A stretch of DNA of 64,000 nt from Anniella stebbinsi (GCA_029215795.1 JARDYH010000003.1:171318382-171382381); one strand, 5' to 3'; shown: positions 34,366 to 46,130, counted from the stretch's first letter. Notes: a model not told the origin generated them from the sequence alone. Program-made: numbers and translations.

Positions 34366-34574
34366 TGACTCAAGGTGTAGATCTGACCAACGTTCTAAAA
34401 ATTTCTGTGAAATTTTTAAAAAGTCCTAGTAATTATTTCTAAATTTGCATACATAGATCAGCATATGCACATTTTATGCTGATTTGTGTCCTATGGGCCT
34501 GGGCCCTACAGCTTTTAATTACATATCAATGTCCCTGACATCAAGTGATGACTGACATATCTGAATAAGCCATT

Positions 34575-34772
34575 GGGCCTGTTCATGGTTAGGTCGCTAA
34601 GCCTTTTGCAGCAAATGGCTAGTGAGCATGTTTAAACTGTGGTTATGTAGACAACGTGGTTAGGAATGGTTCACACAAAATGCTAATTCATGGTTCACAT
34701 GACACTCTAAGTCATAATGTTTCGCCCAAAATGCTTAACCGCTATGGCTTAGCATGTTGTCTGGAAAGGGTC
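34575..34772. mobile_element. MITE, GGGCCTGTTCAG family, copy 4
   Basis: GGGCCTGTTCATGG at the left and TTGTCTGGAAAGGGTC at the right, with ATT on both sides. Interior motifs GCTAAGCC and TTCTAACC-like run as in copies 1-2. The right end has drifted. Confidence 0.7.
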
Positions 34773-35336
34773 ATTATAAATTAATTGCCATAAATAGATA
34801 GTTTTCATGTCAGCCAGTCATCTCTCAAATGCACTATTTTTAGTGAATTTGCTTGACCCAAGTCAAGTGCTGAATCAACAAGTAATCAGTAATCAAGTGA
34901 TAACAATCAAATGATGTACAAATATCTGCGAACCAGCCCTATGAATCATGTTGACTCAGCTATAGCAGCTCTGCCTTCATTCCACACAACTGGCCTTCCA
35001 TAAAAATTTGAATCATTACTGAGACAGAGGATTCTAGCTCTGCTAACACTAAGGGAGAAGCATCCATTGAACCAGGGCTCAGTTTCATGACAAGTTCAGC
35101 CCATATTCATATGAAGTAGCAAATATTAGAAACTCTTTGAGCATATTTGAGTGCTCTTTCTTCACCAGTGAGTAACCACTGCAAGACATCTGCCCAGTGC
35201 ATTGTCTGTTGAACCTCGATTGCTGAATTCAGGCTTCACAGAAGTGTTGGTAACTTAGCTGATTTATTAACAGGGGCTTATACAGCTTCCGGGTAGGGCT
35301 CTTAATGCTGACCTGAAACAGGGTTTCTCCTTGTCC

Positions 35337-35806
35337 AAAGCCAGATCTACATCAAGCAGGATATGACACTTTGAAAACGGTTTGAAAACTGTACATGGAA
35401 AGAGCCAGGGAAAATCGCATTTCCATACCGTCACTTCTCTGCCTGCATGTTTGTGCGTCATTACTTCTTTTTTCTAAAGAGGAAGTAAACAACGTGCATG
35501 TGGCCCATTCAGTAGACCGTTTTGAATGCACTGCTTCTCCTGCACACAGCAGGAGATAGTGGCAACTTCCATCTCAAAAACTAAGTTGCACTTACTCAGG
35601 TGTTTTTTTGTCATGCATAGAAGGCTAGAAGGGGTAGGAGATGTGTGGATCAGGACACAGACATGTCGTGAGAGTGACCCGTGAAAATCCATGAGTGCCC
35701 AGCAACAAGCGTGCAATAAAACACTCATCTGATGATGCCCGAAGTGTGTCCTGGGCCCCAACAGTTCTCATTACTGTTATAAAATGTTTTAAAGCAGGTC
35801 CGGCCC
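35337..35806. repeat. Dispersed repeat, AAGCAGGATATG family, with nested insertion
   Basis: The outer parts (35337-35399 and 35745-35806) match the uninterrupted copy at 24370-24515. Between GTACATGGA and AGTGTGTCC lies a 345-bp insertion of the GTGCAATAAAACGCTC family. Confidence 0.65.
35400..35744 (+). mobile_element. GTGCAATAAAACGCTC family, copy 2 (nested)
   Basis: Blocks GGGAAAATCGCATTTCC, CCGTCACTTCTCTGCC, GAGGAAGTAAACAACG, CACAGCAGGAGATAGTGGC and GTGCAATAAAACACTCATCT are as in 12984-13300, and inverted in 44255-44560. Its borders are defined by comparison with the empty site at 24370-24515; the target duplication is unclear (2-3 bp at most). Confidence 0.65.
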
Positions 35807-35995
35807 TAGTCAAGAAGGAGGATGAGGGGAGTCTGAAACTCAACTGTACTTAAGGGGTTAGTGTGCAGTTAATTTCTGCTTTGACCACAATGTATTGTGG
35901 ACTATTACTATTAGTAATCACTGTGCCTGCATACAACACACCTGCAAGCAAAATAGGAGAGAGTCTTTGAAAGTCAGGAGGCATGAGTGCTAGGA

Positions 35996-36606
35996 TAGGG
36001 TGTCCAGATCGCCGGGGGTTTCCTGGTCCTAACCGGGAAACCTAGGCCGATCCGGGCCAACCGGGGGGCAGTGGGGGAAAACCGGGGTGGTGGGGGGTCA
36101 CACGGCGGTGGCAGTGAGCGGCGATGAGCGGCGGTAGACCCGGCAGCGGTGGCGGCAGAGGAGCCCGGGAAGCGGCCGCCCCAGCAGGACCCCCCACCGG
36201 GTCAGCCGCCGCCCCCAGGTCCCCCGCCGCCGCTGGGTCTTCCTCCACCACCGCCAGGTCCTTTGCTGCCGCTGCCGGGCTCGTAAGGCTAGAGGCCACG
36301 TGGAAGAGGTGGGAGAGGGCCTATTACATCACTTCCGGATCTGGCCCTGCACGAAAGAGACGGGAGACGGCCGGATCCGGAAGTGATGTAATCGGCCCTC
36401 TCCCACCTCTTCCGCGTGGCTTCTGGCCTTACGAGCCTGGCAGCGGCGGCAAAGGACCTGGCGGTGGTGGAGGAAGAGAACCCGGTAGGTCCAGGCTGGT
36501 TTTTTTGGGGGGGGGGGGATGGCTTTGTGGAGGGGGGGTTGTTTTGGGTGTGGGGGGGTGGCGGAGGGGGGACCGGGATTTTGGTTTCCAAAATCTGGTC
36601 ACCCTA
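35996..36606. mobile_element. hAT-like element, TAGGGTGTCCAGAT ends, GC-rich interior
   Basis: A 611-bp element with ends TAGGGTGTCCAGATCGCC and AAAATCTGGTCACCCTA and a perfect 8-bp duplication TGCTAGGA (35988-35995, 36607-36614). The ends match the 320-bp MITE family. The interior is unrelated: GC-rich, with an inverted repeat formed by the two ATCACTTCCGGATC-type blocks around 36325-36390 and by the CCACCACCGCCAGGTCC / GGACCTGGCGGTGGTGG pair (about 36246 and 36456). Long overlapping frames on both strands (162, 100, 85 codons) are GC-rich and proline/glycine/alanine-biased, and unlikely to be genes. Confidence 0.9.
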
Positions 36607-36614
36607 TGCTAGGA

Positions 36615-37385
36615 AAACCTTAAGACCGGAATCACAGAAATAAAATATAGGAAGCAGATGCTGAAATACTACATTCACACCTTTTCATCAAAGTGAATTC
36701 AATACCTCAGTAATGTGTGACACATACTCTCTGCTAGTTGCAGAAATCCAAGCCTTCCATTTCACCATCTCTTACCTAGCCAGCTAAGTGTGGTTGACTA
36801 AATAATACTAATGAAAACTCATGCTACAGCTTGTAAAACTTTAAATGGCAAGGCCCTCTTAAATCAGCATACCCATGTATTCTGGTTGCGGCAGGTTTAT
36901 ATTTCTGTGCAGGTGTTGCTCACCTGGCACTACTAGAAAGGTGGAATCTTTCTGCTTGTATTTTTATTTAATCTAGTCTTGGAGAAGAACAGGCTTTACA
37001 GAAGTTTATTGCTGCTGTGTTACTGGCAATTAAATTTTATGGGCAAGTTCTGCAACCACAACCTCTGTAAGGTAAAATACAGCTTTTTTAAAAAATTGGT
37101 CTGTGTCTGGATGAGAATCTGTGTGATCTTGGAAGATGCTTGGTACATAAGTGCAAATGCAACCTGAGGACCCAGTTCCCAGAACATTCAGCACTGTTGC
37201 TGATCCACTGAATAAAATGGAATGCTTTGATGCAATGATGCTAAATTAGTCACAAAGATCTACAGACTCTCATCCCCACCCAACATTGCTTCTCCTAATC
37301 TTTGCTTCTGAGTCCAAATGGAAAGGTTTCACTGAATTACAAATACCTGGAAGAATGATATAAGCCAATATGTGTAGTCTGCTAA
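36615..37385. other. No recognised feature
   Basis: AT-rich sequence without a recognisable gene or repeat. Confidence 0.4.
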
Positions 37386-37922
37386 GGCCCTTTCCACACC
37401 ATACACGTGTGGAGGGCAGGGAGCGGGTGAACCCGGAAGTGGTTACTTCTGGGTTTGGCACGCTCAAGCCGCACCAGAATGCGATGGCCTGGGCTTCTCC
37501 CAGGCCATTGCAAGTTGCAGTGGCCATTTTCCCCCTGGATGATCCGTGGGGAGCACACGAGCGCTCCTCCACAACTGTCGTGAGTATAAAAAAACCCGCA
37601 CATGCTCACGCCCCCTCCCCCGCCAACTTGGGGATGGCGAAATTGGGTCCCCCCCTCTCCTGATGGAGCCATGCAGTGTGGCTCCATTGGTGCAGCTGCG
37701 CTTACTCGCGAGGAAGCGTGGCTGCACCCGGGATGGGTGGGCACACCAGCTGCCCATCTTGCTGCTGTCCCAGGACCAGGGAACAACCCAGGATAATCCC
37801 TGCTCCCCTGCAAAAATGGAGGGCTGGCCCCTGCCTGCTTGCGGGATGCTCTGTGCGTCATGTGAATTTTCCATGAAGAGGCAGGGGCAGCCCTGGGAAA
37901 ACTCGCTGGTGTAGAAAGGGCT
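37386..37922. mobile_element. GC-rich MITE, TAA-GGCCCTTTCCACA family, copy 3
   Basis: A 537-bp element: GGCCCTTTCCACACCATAC at the left and TGGTGTAGAAAGGGCT at the right are inverted repeats, flanked by TAA on both sides (37383-37385, 37923-37925), as in PIF/Harbinger. The interior holds the inverted pair ACCCGGAAGTGGTTACTTCTGG, a GC-rich body and CTTACTCGCGAGGAAGCG. Overlapping frames up to 159 codons on both strands are composition artefacts. Confidence 0.82.
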
Positions 37923-37937
37923 TAAGTACGGATAAGG

Positions 37938-38030
37938 AAGCCTTATTCTCTAGATGTGTTGGACTGCAGCTCACATCATTATGTGCAAGTACGGCCAATG
38001 ATAAAAGTTGCTGTCCAATACATGTGGATG
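37938..38030. repeat. Short inverted-repeat element (TAGATGTGTTGGACTGCAG type)
   Basis: TAGATGTGTTGGACTGCAGC at the left and the inverted TGCTGTCCAATACATGTGG at the right. Same family as 43683-43795. Confidence 0.6.
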
Positions 38031-38194
38031 GTATCAGCTTCGGAAAGACTCATATAAGATTATGACAGTGATGGTGATGATTATGATGATGTACAAAATG
38101 TATAGAAAACAGCACTGCCGTATAGCTTGAATCAGTTTCTTTATAAAACATAGCATTTGCTTCTGAAGAATTTATTGACATACAACATTCTGAT

Positions 38195-38362
38195 GTATGC
38201 CTAGGTTCCCCAGTTGCTGGGGAACATGGGTGGGTGGGTGCTGTTGCTCTCATGTCTTGCTTGTTGGTTTCCTGTGGGCAGGTGGCTGGCCACTGTTTGA
38301 ACAGAATGCTGGACTAGATGGACCCTTGGTCTGATCCAGCAGGGCTCTTCTGATGTTCTTAT
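38195..38362 (+). mobile_element. CR1 3' UTR fragment, plus strand
   Basis: GTTGCTGGGGAACATGGGTG to GATCCAGCAGGGCTCTTCTG and GATGTTCTTATA, colinear with 20000-20150. Confidence 0.75.
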
Positions 38363-39259
38363 ATTGGCATTTACAAGAGGGATTAATCAAGTGTAAGGCT
38401 GGCCCAAGGTATTTTGCTGCCTGAAGTGGAACATTAAATAGTTTGTGCATCCCCACCCACCGCATCAAGTTGCACAGCAGCTTCTAGAGCAGAAAATCCC
38501 ACAGGCCCCTCTTCCTGGGAATAAAAAACACCACAATAGTAAACTAAATAACTGATGACTGCCTTTTAAAGAAAACCAATGTCAGCTGCCACAGGAGACC
38601 ACATCTATAAATATTGGCCAGGACAGCTAAAAGGAAGAAAGGAAGAAAGAGGAGTGAACCCATGTACAGAAGCAGTGTGTCTTTGATAATTCAATACGAG
38701 GCTAAACAAAGAGCGTCTGTTTTTACTGTGTCCTGCTTGTGAGCTTTCCAGAGGCTGAGTAGCCATTGTTGGAGGTAGTACTGAAGAAGGCAGATTCTCT
38801 GACTGATTGAGCATTAAATTTCTGGATTCTCACAGGTGACAAAAGTTGCAGCTCTACAAGGTGATTCATAGGCTACAGAGAGGTGGAGAAAGCAAAAGTG
38901 TGATTTGCTTACATATTTGCTTCTCATAAAGCTGCCTTTTACTGAGTTATACCAACTGTTTATTTAGGCAAATATGGCCTAGATAGTATACTCCAGCCTG
39001 CCCAACCTGGCATATCCAGCCTGCAGGCCAGGGGTTTCCCCCCACTGGGAGAAAAGGGGGAAAATGAGCTGATTCTTCCAGCTGTGACATTCCCATCTCC
39101 CAAATTACAAAAATCCAGAAGCTGTGATGTTTCTCTACATCTCACTTGCTAGGGAGTATTAGCAGAATGGTGGCAACAGAATAAGAAAGGATATTGTGTG
39201 GCAGGCAGCACACACTTCTCCTTCATAGTTCTTTGCATCAAGAAATGATGTGTTACTTT
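38363..39259. other. No recognised feature
   Basis: No gene. Short frames only. Confidence 0.4.
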
Positions 39260-39485
39260 GGCTGAATTCAGATGACACAATAAGCAACTGGGGGTGGGGA
39301 AACAATTGTCAGTTGTATTGACTATCGTGTCATCCGAATGCTGCCATAGTCAACTCACTGCTGATCCTAATCCACACCACAGTTGATTATTTATTACCAT
39401 GTTGTGTGGGGAGTACCCCCTAGATGAACAACTGTAAAGTTGCTTATTACCCCACCATTGACTGTCGTGTTGTCCGAATTCAGCC
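39260..39485 (+). mobile_element. MITE, GGCTGAATTC family, copy 4
   Basis: A 226-bp element: GGCTGAATTCAGATGACAC at the left, GTGTTGTCCGAATTCAGCC at the right. Nearly identical to copy 1 (628-853) and in the same orientation. The flanks TTT and ACT do not match, so the duplication has decayed or the border is a few bases off. Confidence 0.82.
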
Positions 39486-39574
39486 ACTGTGTAAATAACC
39501 AACTTTTCAATGTGTTTTCTTGAAAATAAATCCTGGCTAATGGAGCTTGCTTTTATATAAATGTAATCCAGCCT

Positions 39575-39668
39575 AGTTCCCTCCAGATGCTTTGGATTTC
39601 AAGTCCCATCATCCCCAGACACCATGGCCAATGGTAAGGAAAGTTGGGAATCCAAAATATTTATAGGA
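39575..39668. repeat. Short inverted-repeat element (CCATCATCCC type)
   Basis: CTCCAGATGCTTTGGATTTC with the inverted GGAATCCAAAATATTTATAG. Family of 10199-10296. Confidence 0.6.
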
Positions 39669-39750
39669 CCATTTGTTGAGGAAGGATGGTCTACTCTGAC
39701 AGCTGTGGCACACTGAAGTCTTTTTCAGAGGTCTGTCCATTCTTGCTACC

Positions 39751-40786
39751 TGTCGTGGTCCCATTCCCTCCAGCATTCACACATGCTGGCAAACTGACAC
39801 AAGACACCCAATCAGTAAGACTTCTCTTATTCAGGGAAATCTTAAGATGAAAAGCTTAAGGTTACACACTTCAGAAATACGTAAAGCTGGTTGATGGTCA
39901 GAAAGCTTTAGGCTCCAAAATTACATATAGTCAAAAGGCTGCTCACTACAATAGCTACTTGGTTTCCCAGTTGCCATCTCAATGGTTCCAAAAATGGGTT
40001 AAAAAAATGGGTTCAAAACCCGACCAAAGAAGGGGAAAGATTCCTGATACGATACTTCAGGCAATCACAAGGGGGAATTCTTGAAAGGCTTAGCAAGCCA
40101 TTCCAAGGGAGCTAGCCCAAACGCTGCCACATGTTGGCAACTCAGGGAACATGTCCAAAGCCTGAACAAGATCATGGGGTGGGTAAAAATCTCAGGTACC
40201 TTGCATGTACTTTAGTCCCGGGGGAACTCCCATTTCTGGCAGAGAAAAAGTCCATTGGTCAATCCCAGCCTGCTGTATGCTGAGTTGACCACAAACACAC
40301 AATCCACAGCAAATGCGAGTTCAAGTCTGTGAAAGCCTCACAGTATTTTTCATGGCGCAGCCCTTAGAAATCCAAAGTCCAAGTAGAAGAGTGTCCATGT
40401 GTAAAGAGTTTTCAAAGTCGCAAACGGTGATGGATCCAAACAGGGAGAAGTTCCTAGCAAAGGCTCCTCGCCTTTGCTCCAGCTTATAAAGGGAGGCATG
40501 GGCCTGTTCAAAACCACTTGATAGACAGGGGCTAAGCCCGTAACTCATGCCCATGTCCGAACAAGGTGGCACTGCTCAGCCCACCAAGATGACGTTACAA
40601 CCTGAGTGACTCCTTCAACAGCCCCCCTTTCTAAACACACTATCAGCTTCCCAGAGAAGTCTAACAGCTTGAAGGCTGAGACAGGGAGTGAGTGAGCTAC
40701 TCCTGTGAGAACTCTGACAGAGACAAGCTTGCACAGATTCTGATATTTCAACTTAGTTCTACTTAAATCTACCCCTATACCAGACA
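39751..40786 (-). mobile_element. Solo LTR (1,036 bp), minus orientation
   Basis: The ends are TGTCGTGGTCCC and ATACCAGACA, so read on the minus strand the LTR starts TGTCTGG and ends CCACGACA (TG...CA). A perfect 5-bp duplication CTACC flanks it (39746-39750, 40787-40791). On the minus strand a TATA-like CTTTATAA (about 40484-40493) lies about 300 bp from the 5' end, and a GAATAAGAG poly(A)-signal-like motif lies near 39828. There is no internal coding region on either side, so this is the product of LTR-LTR recombination. It could be ERV-type or Gypsy-type; nothing here decides. Confidence 0.85.
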
Positions 40787-40791
40787 CTACC

Positions 40792-43682
40792 TAAGACCTT
40801 TTTAACTGGAGATGCACTGGATTAAACATGGGCCCTCCTGCATGGAAACCATGTTCTCCAGAGCTATGCCTCCTTTCGGTAGTGTATGATTCTAATAGTA
40901 CTGATTATCCAATGGTTCTGTTGAGAGGATTTGCCCCCATTACTGTTTATTAGATTATTAAAAATTCTCAGGCTCAAGAAATTAACCAGGCTGAAATGTT
41001 TAATTGGGTACTTTTGGGGGGATACATACAGCCTTTCTTCTCTGGATGAGAGTCATATGACTAGTTTAGCAAAAGGCTGAACTAACAGCATACACTTGCT
41101 TCAAGTGTCCTAGACGCCCTGTGCCTGTATGTAGCTTTATCATGATATCCCACAGTTTCATAATTGTTGAGACATCTTCTAGAAGTGGGAAGAGATCGTT
41201 TTAAAGCAAGACGAGAGATAAAAAGCTTCTCTACATTAAGCAAAAATCCTGCATTCTTACTGGGCTTTCTTCTTCAGAGTCTTTCCAGGTTTATAATGGG
41301 CTCCTTTAGATGGTGAACATGTGATTTGGAATTGAAAACATCCTTTCTTGGCAATGCTTGATATGTTCAATGAAACAGTGCCATCTAGTGGCTGTATTAT
41401 AGTGTTATGCCGGTATTACACACTGCCGATATGGCCCGTGAATTTTTACTTCAGTTTATCTCTGACCTTTTTGAAAGCAGGATAAAAGGGGGAAAGTTCA
41501 GGAGATGTCCAGGAGGTTAACAATATCATGTAAAAGACCCGCAAACGTCAGTGAGTGACCAATCACAGGTGTGCAATAAATCACTTGCATGCAGAAACTC
41601 CCAGTGTAAAGGTGCTGCCACTTCAGATGGGCAATCAGCAATGAACACTGTTTGCTATAAAAGTGAATGGAACTTCCTCCAACAAAACATTTATTGAATC
41701 TTCCTTCTCACCTTAAAACCGAATGGCTTGACACTACAGAAAACTTAATTATAACTCTGGAAGGGCATATACACCCATTTATGAAGAGCTCAAGAGTGAA
41801 AAGATCAAAGTGATTTCATAACCTTGAACTTTAATTGTAAATCTTTAGAATAATTAAAGTGCCTTGATATTTTATATCTGTGATAACTCTGTTAGCTTAC
41901 GGATGAAATGAGCCACATGCAGAGTTCATAAATGTAAAGGTTCGTAGAAGGAATGGAAAGTTTTCTTGTATTCAGTTCTACAGCTTATCATGATTTTCCT
42001 GGTCTGAACTAAATAATAGTTTAGATGCCAGCAGCCTACATTTACATCAAACATAGTTTGAAAAGAGCCAACACTTTTATTTCAGTGTGTTTGAAGGTGT
42101 CCTTCTGCCCCACGTCATTTCTTTTAGAATGCCAACAATATATACTCAGAATATATTTTCACAATCTGTGGGCATCAAGCAGCCAAAGCTAAACACATGT
42201 AAGTCCCACTGAGTTCAGTAAAAAAGAGTCTTGAAGCACTTTAAGATCTAAACATTTTATTATACTATAAGCTAAAAAATTGCTATTATAAGCCTCTCTT
42301 CCCCACACATTTTACTTAATTATGTATTATGTATTGGGTATTTATTTTTGTTTGTAACTGGAACATCTCCTACTGATGTGTGTTTAAAACATATGTATAT
42401 AATACAGTTAAAATATTTAATACACAGCGAAACTAACTTTTCAAAATATTATACCTCCAGTATCCCTAATTGTATCATGTATGCATGCCATTGTTGCTTA
42501 TTAAAAGCTGAGTTTTCTGTACCACAATTTAATTAAAAAGTGACCATAAATTAAATAGTTGTTACAAATGCAATGTGACTTAATTTAATGTTAAGTCACA
42601 TTGATTGTAGTGTGTCTGCACTAATGATGACTAAGTCTGGCCAATCTTTTTTCAGCTCTATTTTTTAAAAATAACATCATTCTCTTTTGAATCAAGTATT
42701 TTTATGAGATCATGTATTTTGACCATGAAAATGAATATAATAGCTCACATATAATTGCTAGTCAGTTGATTCCCACAGAAAGTTCCTCATGTATTTTGAT
42801 TCCACGTTTCTTTAGAAAATAAAAGATCTACAGTAAGAGCTGCTTTGTTGCAAGGCAGAACTGATAAAGATGGAATGGTAGTTCCTAATTTAAAATAGCC
42901 CACTTAAGAGCTTGGGTAGATTGATTTGAACTTCTTAGTAATCAAATGTAACAATGCTTGGAGCAGGTGTACTCATATAATCCTCTATATAGTCCACTAT
43001 GGAAAGGGGGGGAAAGATAATGAAGTTTTGCTTGGAATCTTAGAAGTAATAGATAAAAAACAAATAATACTCAAATTTATCTGACCATTTTAGAATGTGT
43101 AATGCATTATGAGGGTTTATTGTAGCACCATCAGTCTAGTTTAGAATGGTGCACCAATTCCAGTGAGCTGTTTGCATAATTTTGTAGAACCCAATCCTAT
43201 AGCTAGCATTTGGGGTGCACTTGCAAAATTCTGGATGCAATCTACTGAGTTTGGCCTGGATTTGGGGTGCTGTTCACCAAACTGCTAGACTGATTCTGGG
43301 AAAGGGTTAGAAAAAAGATGTTTGTAGAGATTTCTGATCTTATACAATCCTATACAACCTATCTGGGGATACATAGACATGGCTAGAATTGATGTAGTCC
43401 TCCTGTGAAGTGGATAGGAAGGATATGATACAGAGTCTCTGTATTTAACTGAAGCACACCAAGAGCTAGGTAGGAGCTCCTGCATATGCCTGCTCCAGTT
43501 CAGCTGCCAGTACAGAGCATATGTGGAGACCCCCAGCACTGATCCACACTTGTACTTGTTATGCTACTTAGAAGGTGCAGGGAATCCATATAATTATAGC
43601 CTAGCTGTCCCAACTATTTGGCTGTGCTTTGAGCTTTGAGGTCCCCAGATAACTGAGTGAGACTAACATTTATTTATTAGGA
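40792..43682. other. No recognised gene
   Basis: AT-rich. One short stretch (about 41515-41590) with CGCAAACGTCAGTGAGTGACC and GTGCAATAAATCAC resembles the end of the GTGCAATAAAACGCTC family. Otherwise nothing recognisable. Confidence 0.4.
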
Positions 43683-43795
43683 CAACCTTCCTCAACCTGA
43701 TGCCCTCTAGATGTGTTGGACTGCAACACCCATCATTACCAGCCAGCATGGGCATTGGAATGATTTGGAATGATGGGAATTGCAGTCAAATATAC
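43683..43795. repeat. Short inverted-repeat element (TAGATGTGTTGGACTGCAA type)
   Basis: CCCTCTAGATGTGTTGGACTG with an internal CCATCATTACC and the inverted ATGGGAATTGCAGTC. Family of 10199-10296. Confidence 0.6.
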
Positions 43796-43947
43796 CTCTG
43801 TAATCACAAAATAAAGCCAAATGATCATCAAAAGGTTAATTCTTCAAAACACAACACAGCCTGTACTTCTGTCATGATAATTGTTTCAAACGCTCAGTGC
43901 TGAGCAAACTCACACTGTAAAATTAGTGGGCATCCTACTGAGACACC

Positions 43948-44254
43948 ATGGCTGGTTCAGATGTAACAACAATCTAGAGTATGTGTTGAGTATGAGTGGA
44001 GTGGGATATGGATTGTTTTGAATCATGGGTTGCTGTTGAACCGTGGGTTGTTGTTATGTGCAAACCCTGCACTATAGTTTAACTATGAACAACTCAGGAA
44101 GAGAAACCTTGGTTTATTGTTTTTTGTCGTTAATAACCCACAGTTAAACCATAGTGCAGGGTTCACATGCAATGACAATCGATAATTTAAAAGCAATCCA
44201 TGTTCAACTGATACTCGACTCATACTCTGGATTGTCATGTGAAAAACAGGTCAT
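43948..44254. mobile_element. Putative MITE with long imperfect inverted repeats
   Basis: GGCTGGTTCAGATGTAACAA at the left and the inverted ATTGTCATGTGAAAAACAGG at the right. The central hairpin is formed by ACCCTGCACTATAGTTTAAC and GTTAAACCATAGTGCAGGGT. No clear target duplication. Confidence 0.6.
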
Positions 44255-44560
44255 TGAGCTCCAACAGGTGTTTTATTGTACTCACAGATTTTCACGGGTC
44301 CCTCTTACGATGACGTCTGCCTCCCACCCCTTCTAGCCTTCTTCACATGACAAAAGAAAAACCACACCCCAGTAAGTCCAGCTTATTTTTAAAGGTGGAA
44401 GTTGCCGCTATCTCCTGCAGTGTGCAAGAGAAGCAGCACAATCGAAATGGCCTACTGAATGAGCCATGTGCATGTTGTTTACTTCCTCTTTCAAAAGAGG
44501 AAGTAATGAGGGACAAACGTACAGGCGAAGAAGCGACGGTAAACAAATGCGCTCATTGTG
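44255..44560 (-). repeat. GTGCAATAAAACGCTC family, copy 3 (inverted, partial)
   Basis: Contains, inverted, TTTCACGGGTC, GCCACTATCTCCTGC-like and CATTCAGTAGGCC blocks, and TTTACTTCCTCTTTC, matching 35400-35744. Confidence 0.55.
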
Positions 44561-46011
44561 TCATAGCTCAGCATGGTCCAGAGCAGAAATGGCTGAAGAT
44601 CGTACAGGGCAACTGTGAATTCAAAGGATTCAAGCACCTATACTTGGTAATTATTGTTTTGTTGAAGTTCTTATTATTTTAAGCTTACTCTGCGAAACCA
44701 TGACCTGAAGAATGGGAAAGAAATGTACTTAAGGGGACATGTTGCTCAGACTGGGGAGGTAAGCCTAAGATAGTAGTTTTATAAAACCAGCAGGGGCCAT
44801 TTTGGTTCTCCAAGGTCACCTGATTTTGATGGGTGAACAAGGTGCAGTACATCCTATCCTTGCTGCTTCCCAGCACCACCATATTCCACATAGCCATTTT
44901 CTCCACCTGTAAGTTAATCTAGTAGTGTCAACAGTAAAAGTATTAGGGCCCCCTGCTGCCAGATCCCCCAGTCTGAATCCATTGGTGGCTTACACATTGT
45001 CACATATCGGATCATTTTTCAGTTTGAACTGGTGACATATGTGAATGGCATATGAATGCCTCCCCCCTCCCTTGGCTGAGGAAAACCTTCCTGAAAGAAT
45101 TGAGTCACACCAGATGTGCTCCATTGGCCATTTAAGGAGTGCTGTGAAAATGTGTATTTTGTCAGGTCTTTGATTTATAACCTTTTTTTGTGTAGTGGAT
45201 GTATGTTTAGAATTGATGTTTTAGCTCCCTGTCCTCTAATTATGACATTCTTATATTGTGTGTTTTAATGTTATATATTGGCTTGGATCTTAACTTCCAG
45301 GAATGGACAAGAACTTCCCACTCATGAGACCTTTGAAAAAAATCACTCTTGAAGGTTGGGGGCAGGGCAGCATGGCATGGGTTGCAGCTGGGATGGGGGA
45401 ATTGGATAAAATTGCCCAACTGCACCTTTGAATCTGGGTTATTGTTTGGGATAAATGTTGAAAAGTGGAAGTGAAATTTAGACTATAATCCTACACCCCC
45501 CTTTGAATTTAATGGGTCTCATTTCTGAGGAGACTTATGTCAGGATTGCACTGACAGTAAACAAATTAAAATAAATTCTGTTGGGGGCACATACTTCAAC
45601 ATTTTGACAGAGCTCTGAGTATTACATTGATTGAACAAAAAAGTCAGTCTGTCAGTCATTTCAGAACTTTATTTCTTGGAGTTGGGTGTAACATATCCTA
45701 TCATGTCTAATTACAGTGTTGAGTGTTTTTTTTTATATTTGACAATAATATTCTTACTGTAGCTAAAAATTTGCCCTTCACGTTTAATTAACTGACATTC
45801 TCAAATCCATTCAGCAGATGAGGTTTAAGTAAGATGGAAATTAACAATATGTTGGGCCACTATTGTTTAAAAACTGTAACATGGGGGACAAAGACTCAGG
45901 CTACATTCCAGAACACATTTACAAGGGTGTAAATCCTATTTAACACAGTTAACAATGGCAGGCTAAGAGAATAGAGATTACAAGTACAGTGAAAGAGTGG
46001 CAGTAACCTTC
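44561..46011. other. No recognised feature
   Basis: No gene. A short AATCCTACAC..AGGATTGCACTGAC repeat lies at 45485-45560. Confidence 0.4.
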
Positions 46012-46130
46012 CCCAAACTAGTGCCTTCCAGATTTTTGGACTACATGTCCCAGCATTCCTGACCATCGACCATGCTGGCTGAGACTAAAGGGAGTTGACA
46101 TCCAAAACATTTGGAGGGCACCAATTTGGG
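46012..46130. repeat. Short inverted-repeat element (ATGTCCCAGCATTCCTGACC type)
   Basis: GTGCCTTCCAGATTTTTGGAC with the inverted TCCAAAACATTTGGAGGGCAC, and CATGCTGGCTGAGACTAA in between. Family of 15727-15857. Confidence 0.65.

Noticed and set aside
36124..36612. 162-codon Gly/Pro/Ala-rich frame
   Set aside because: Lies inside the hAT-like element at 35996-36606 with equally long frames on the other strand; composition explains it.
37382..37861. 159-codon minus-strand frame
   Set aside because: Lies inside a GC-rich MITE with overlapping open frames on both strands; no domain.
39751..40620. A shorter LTR ending at TTCAACA (40620)
   Set aside because: That border gives no matching duplication; extending to CCAGACA (40786) gives a perfect 5-bp CTACC on both sides.
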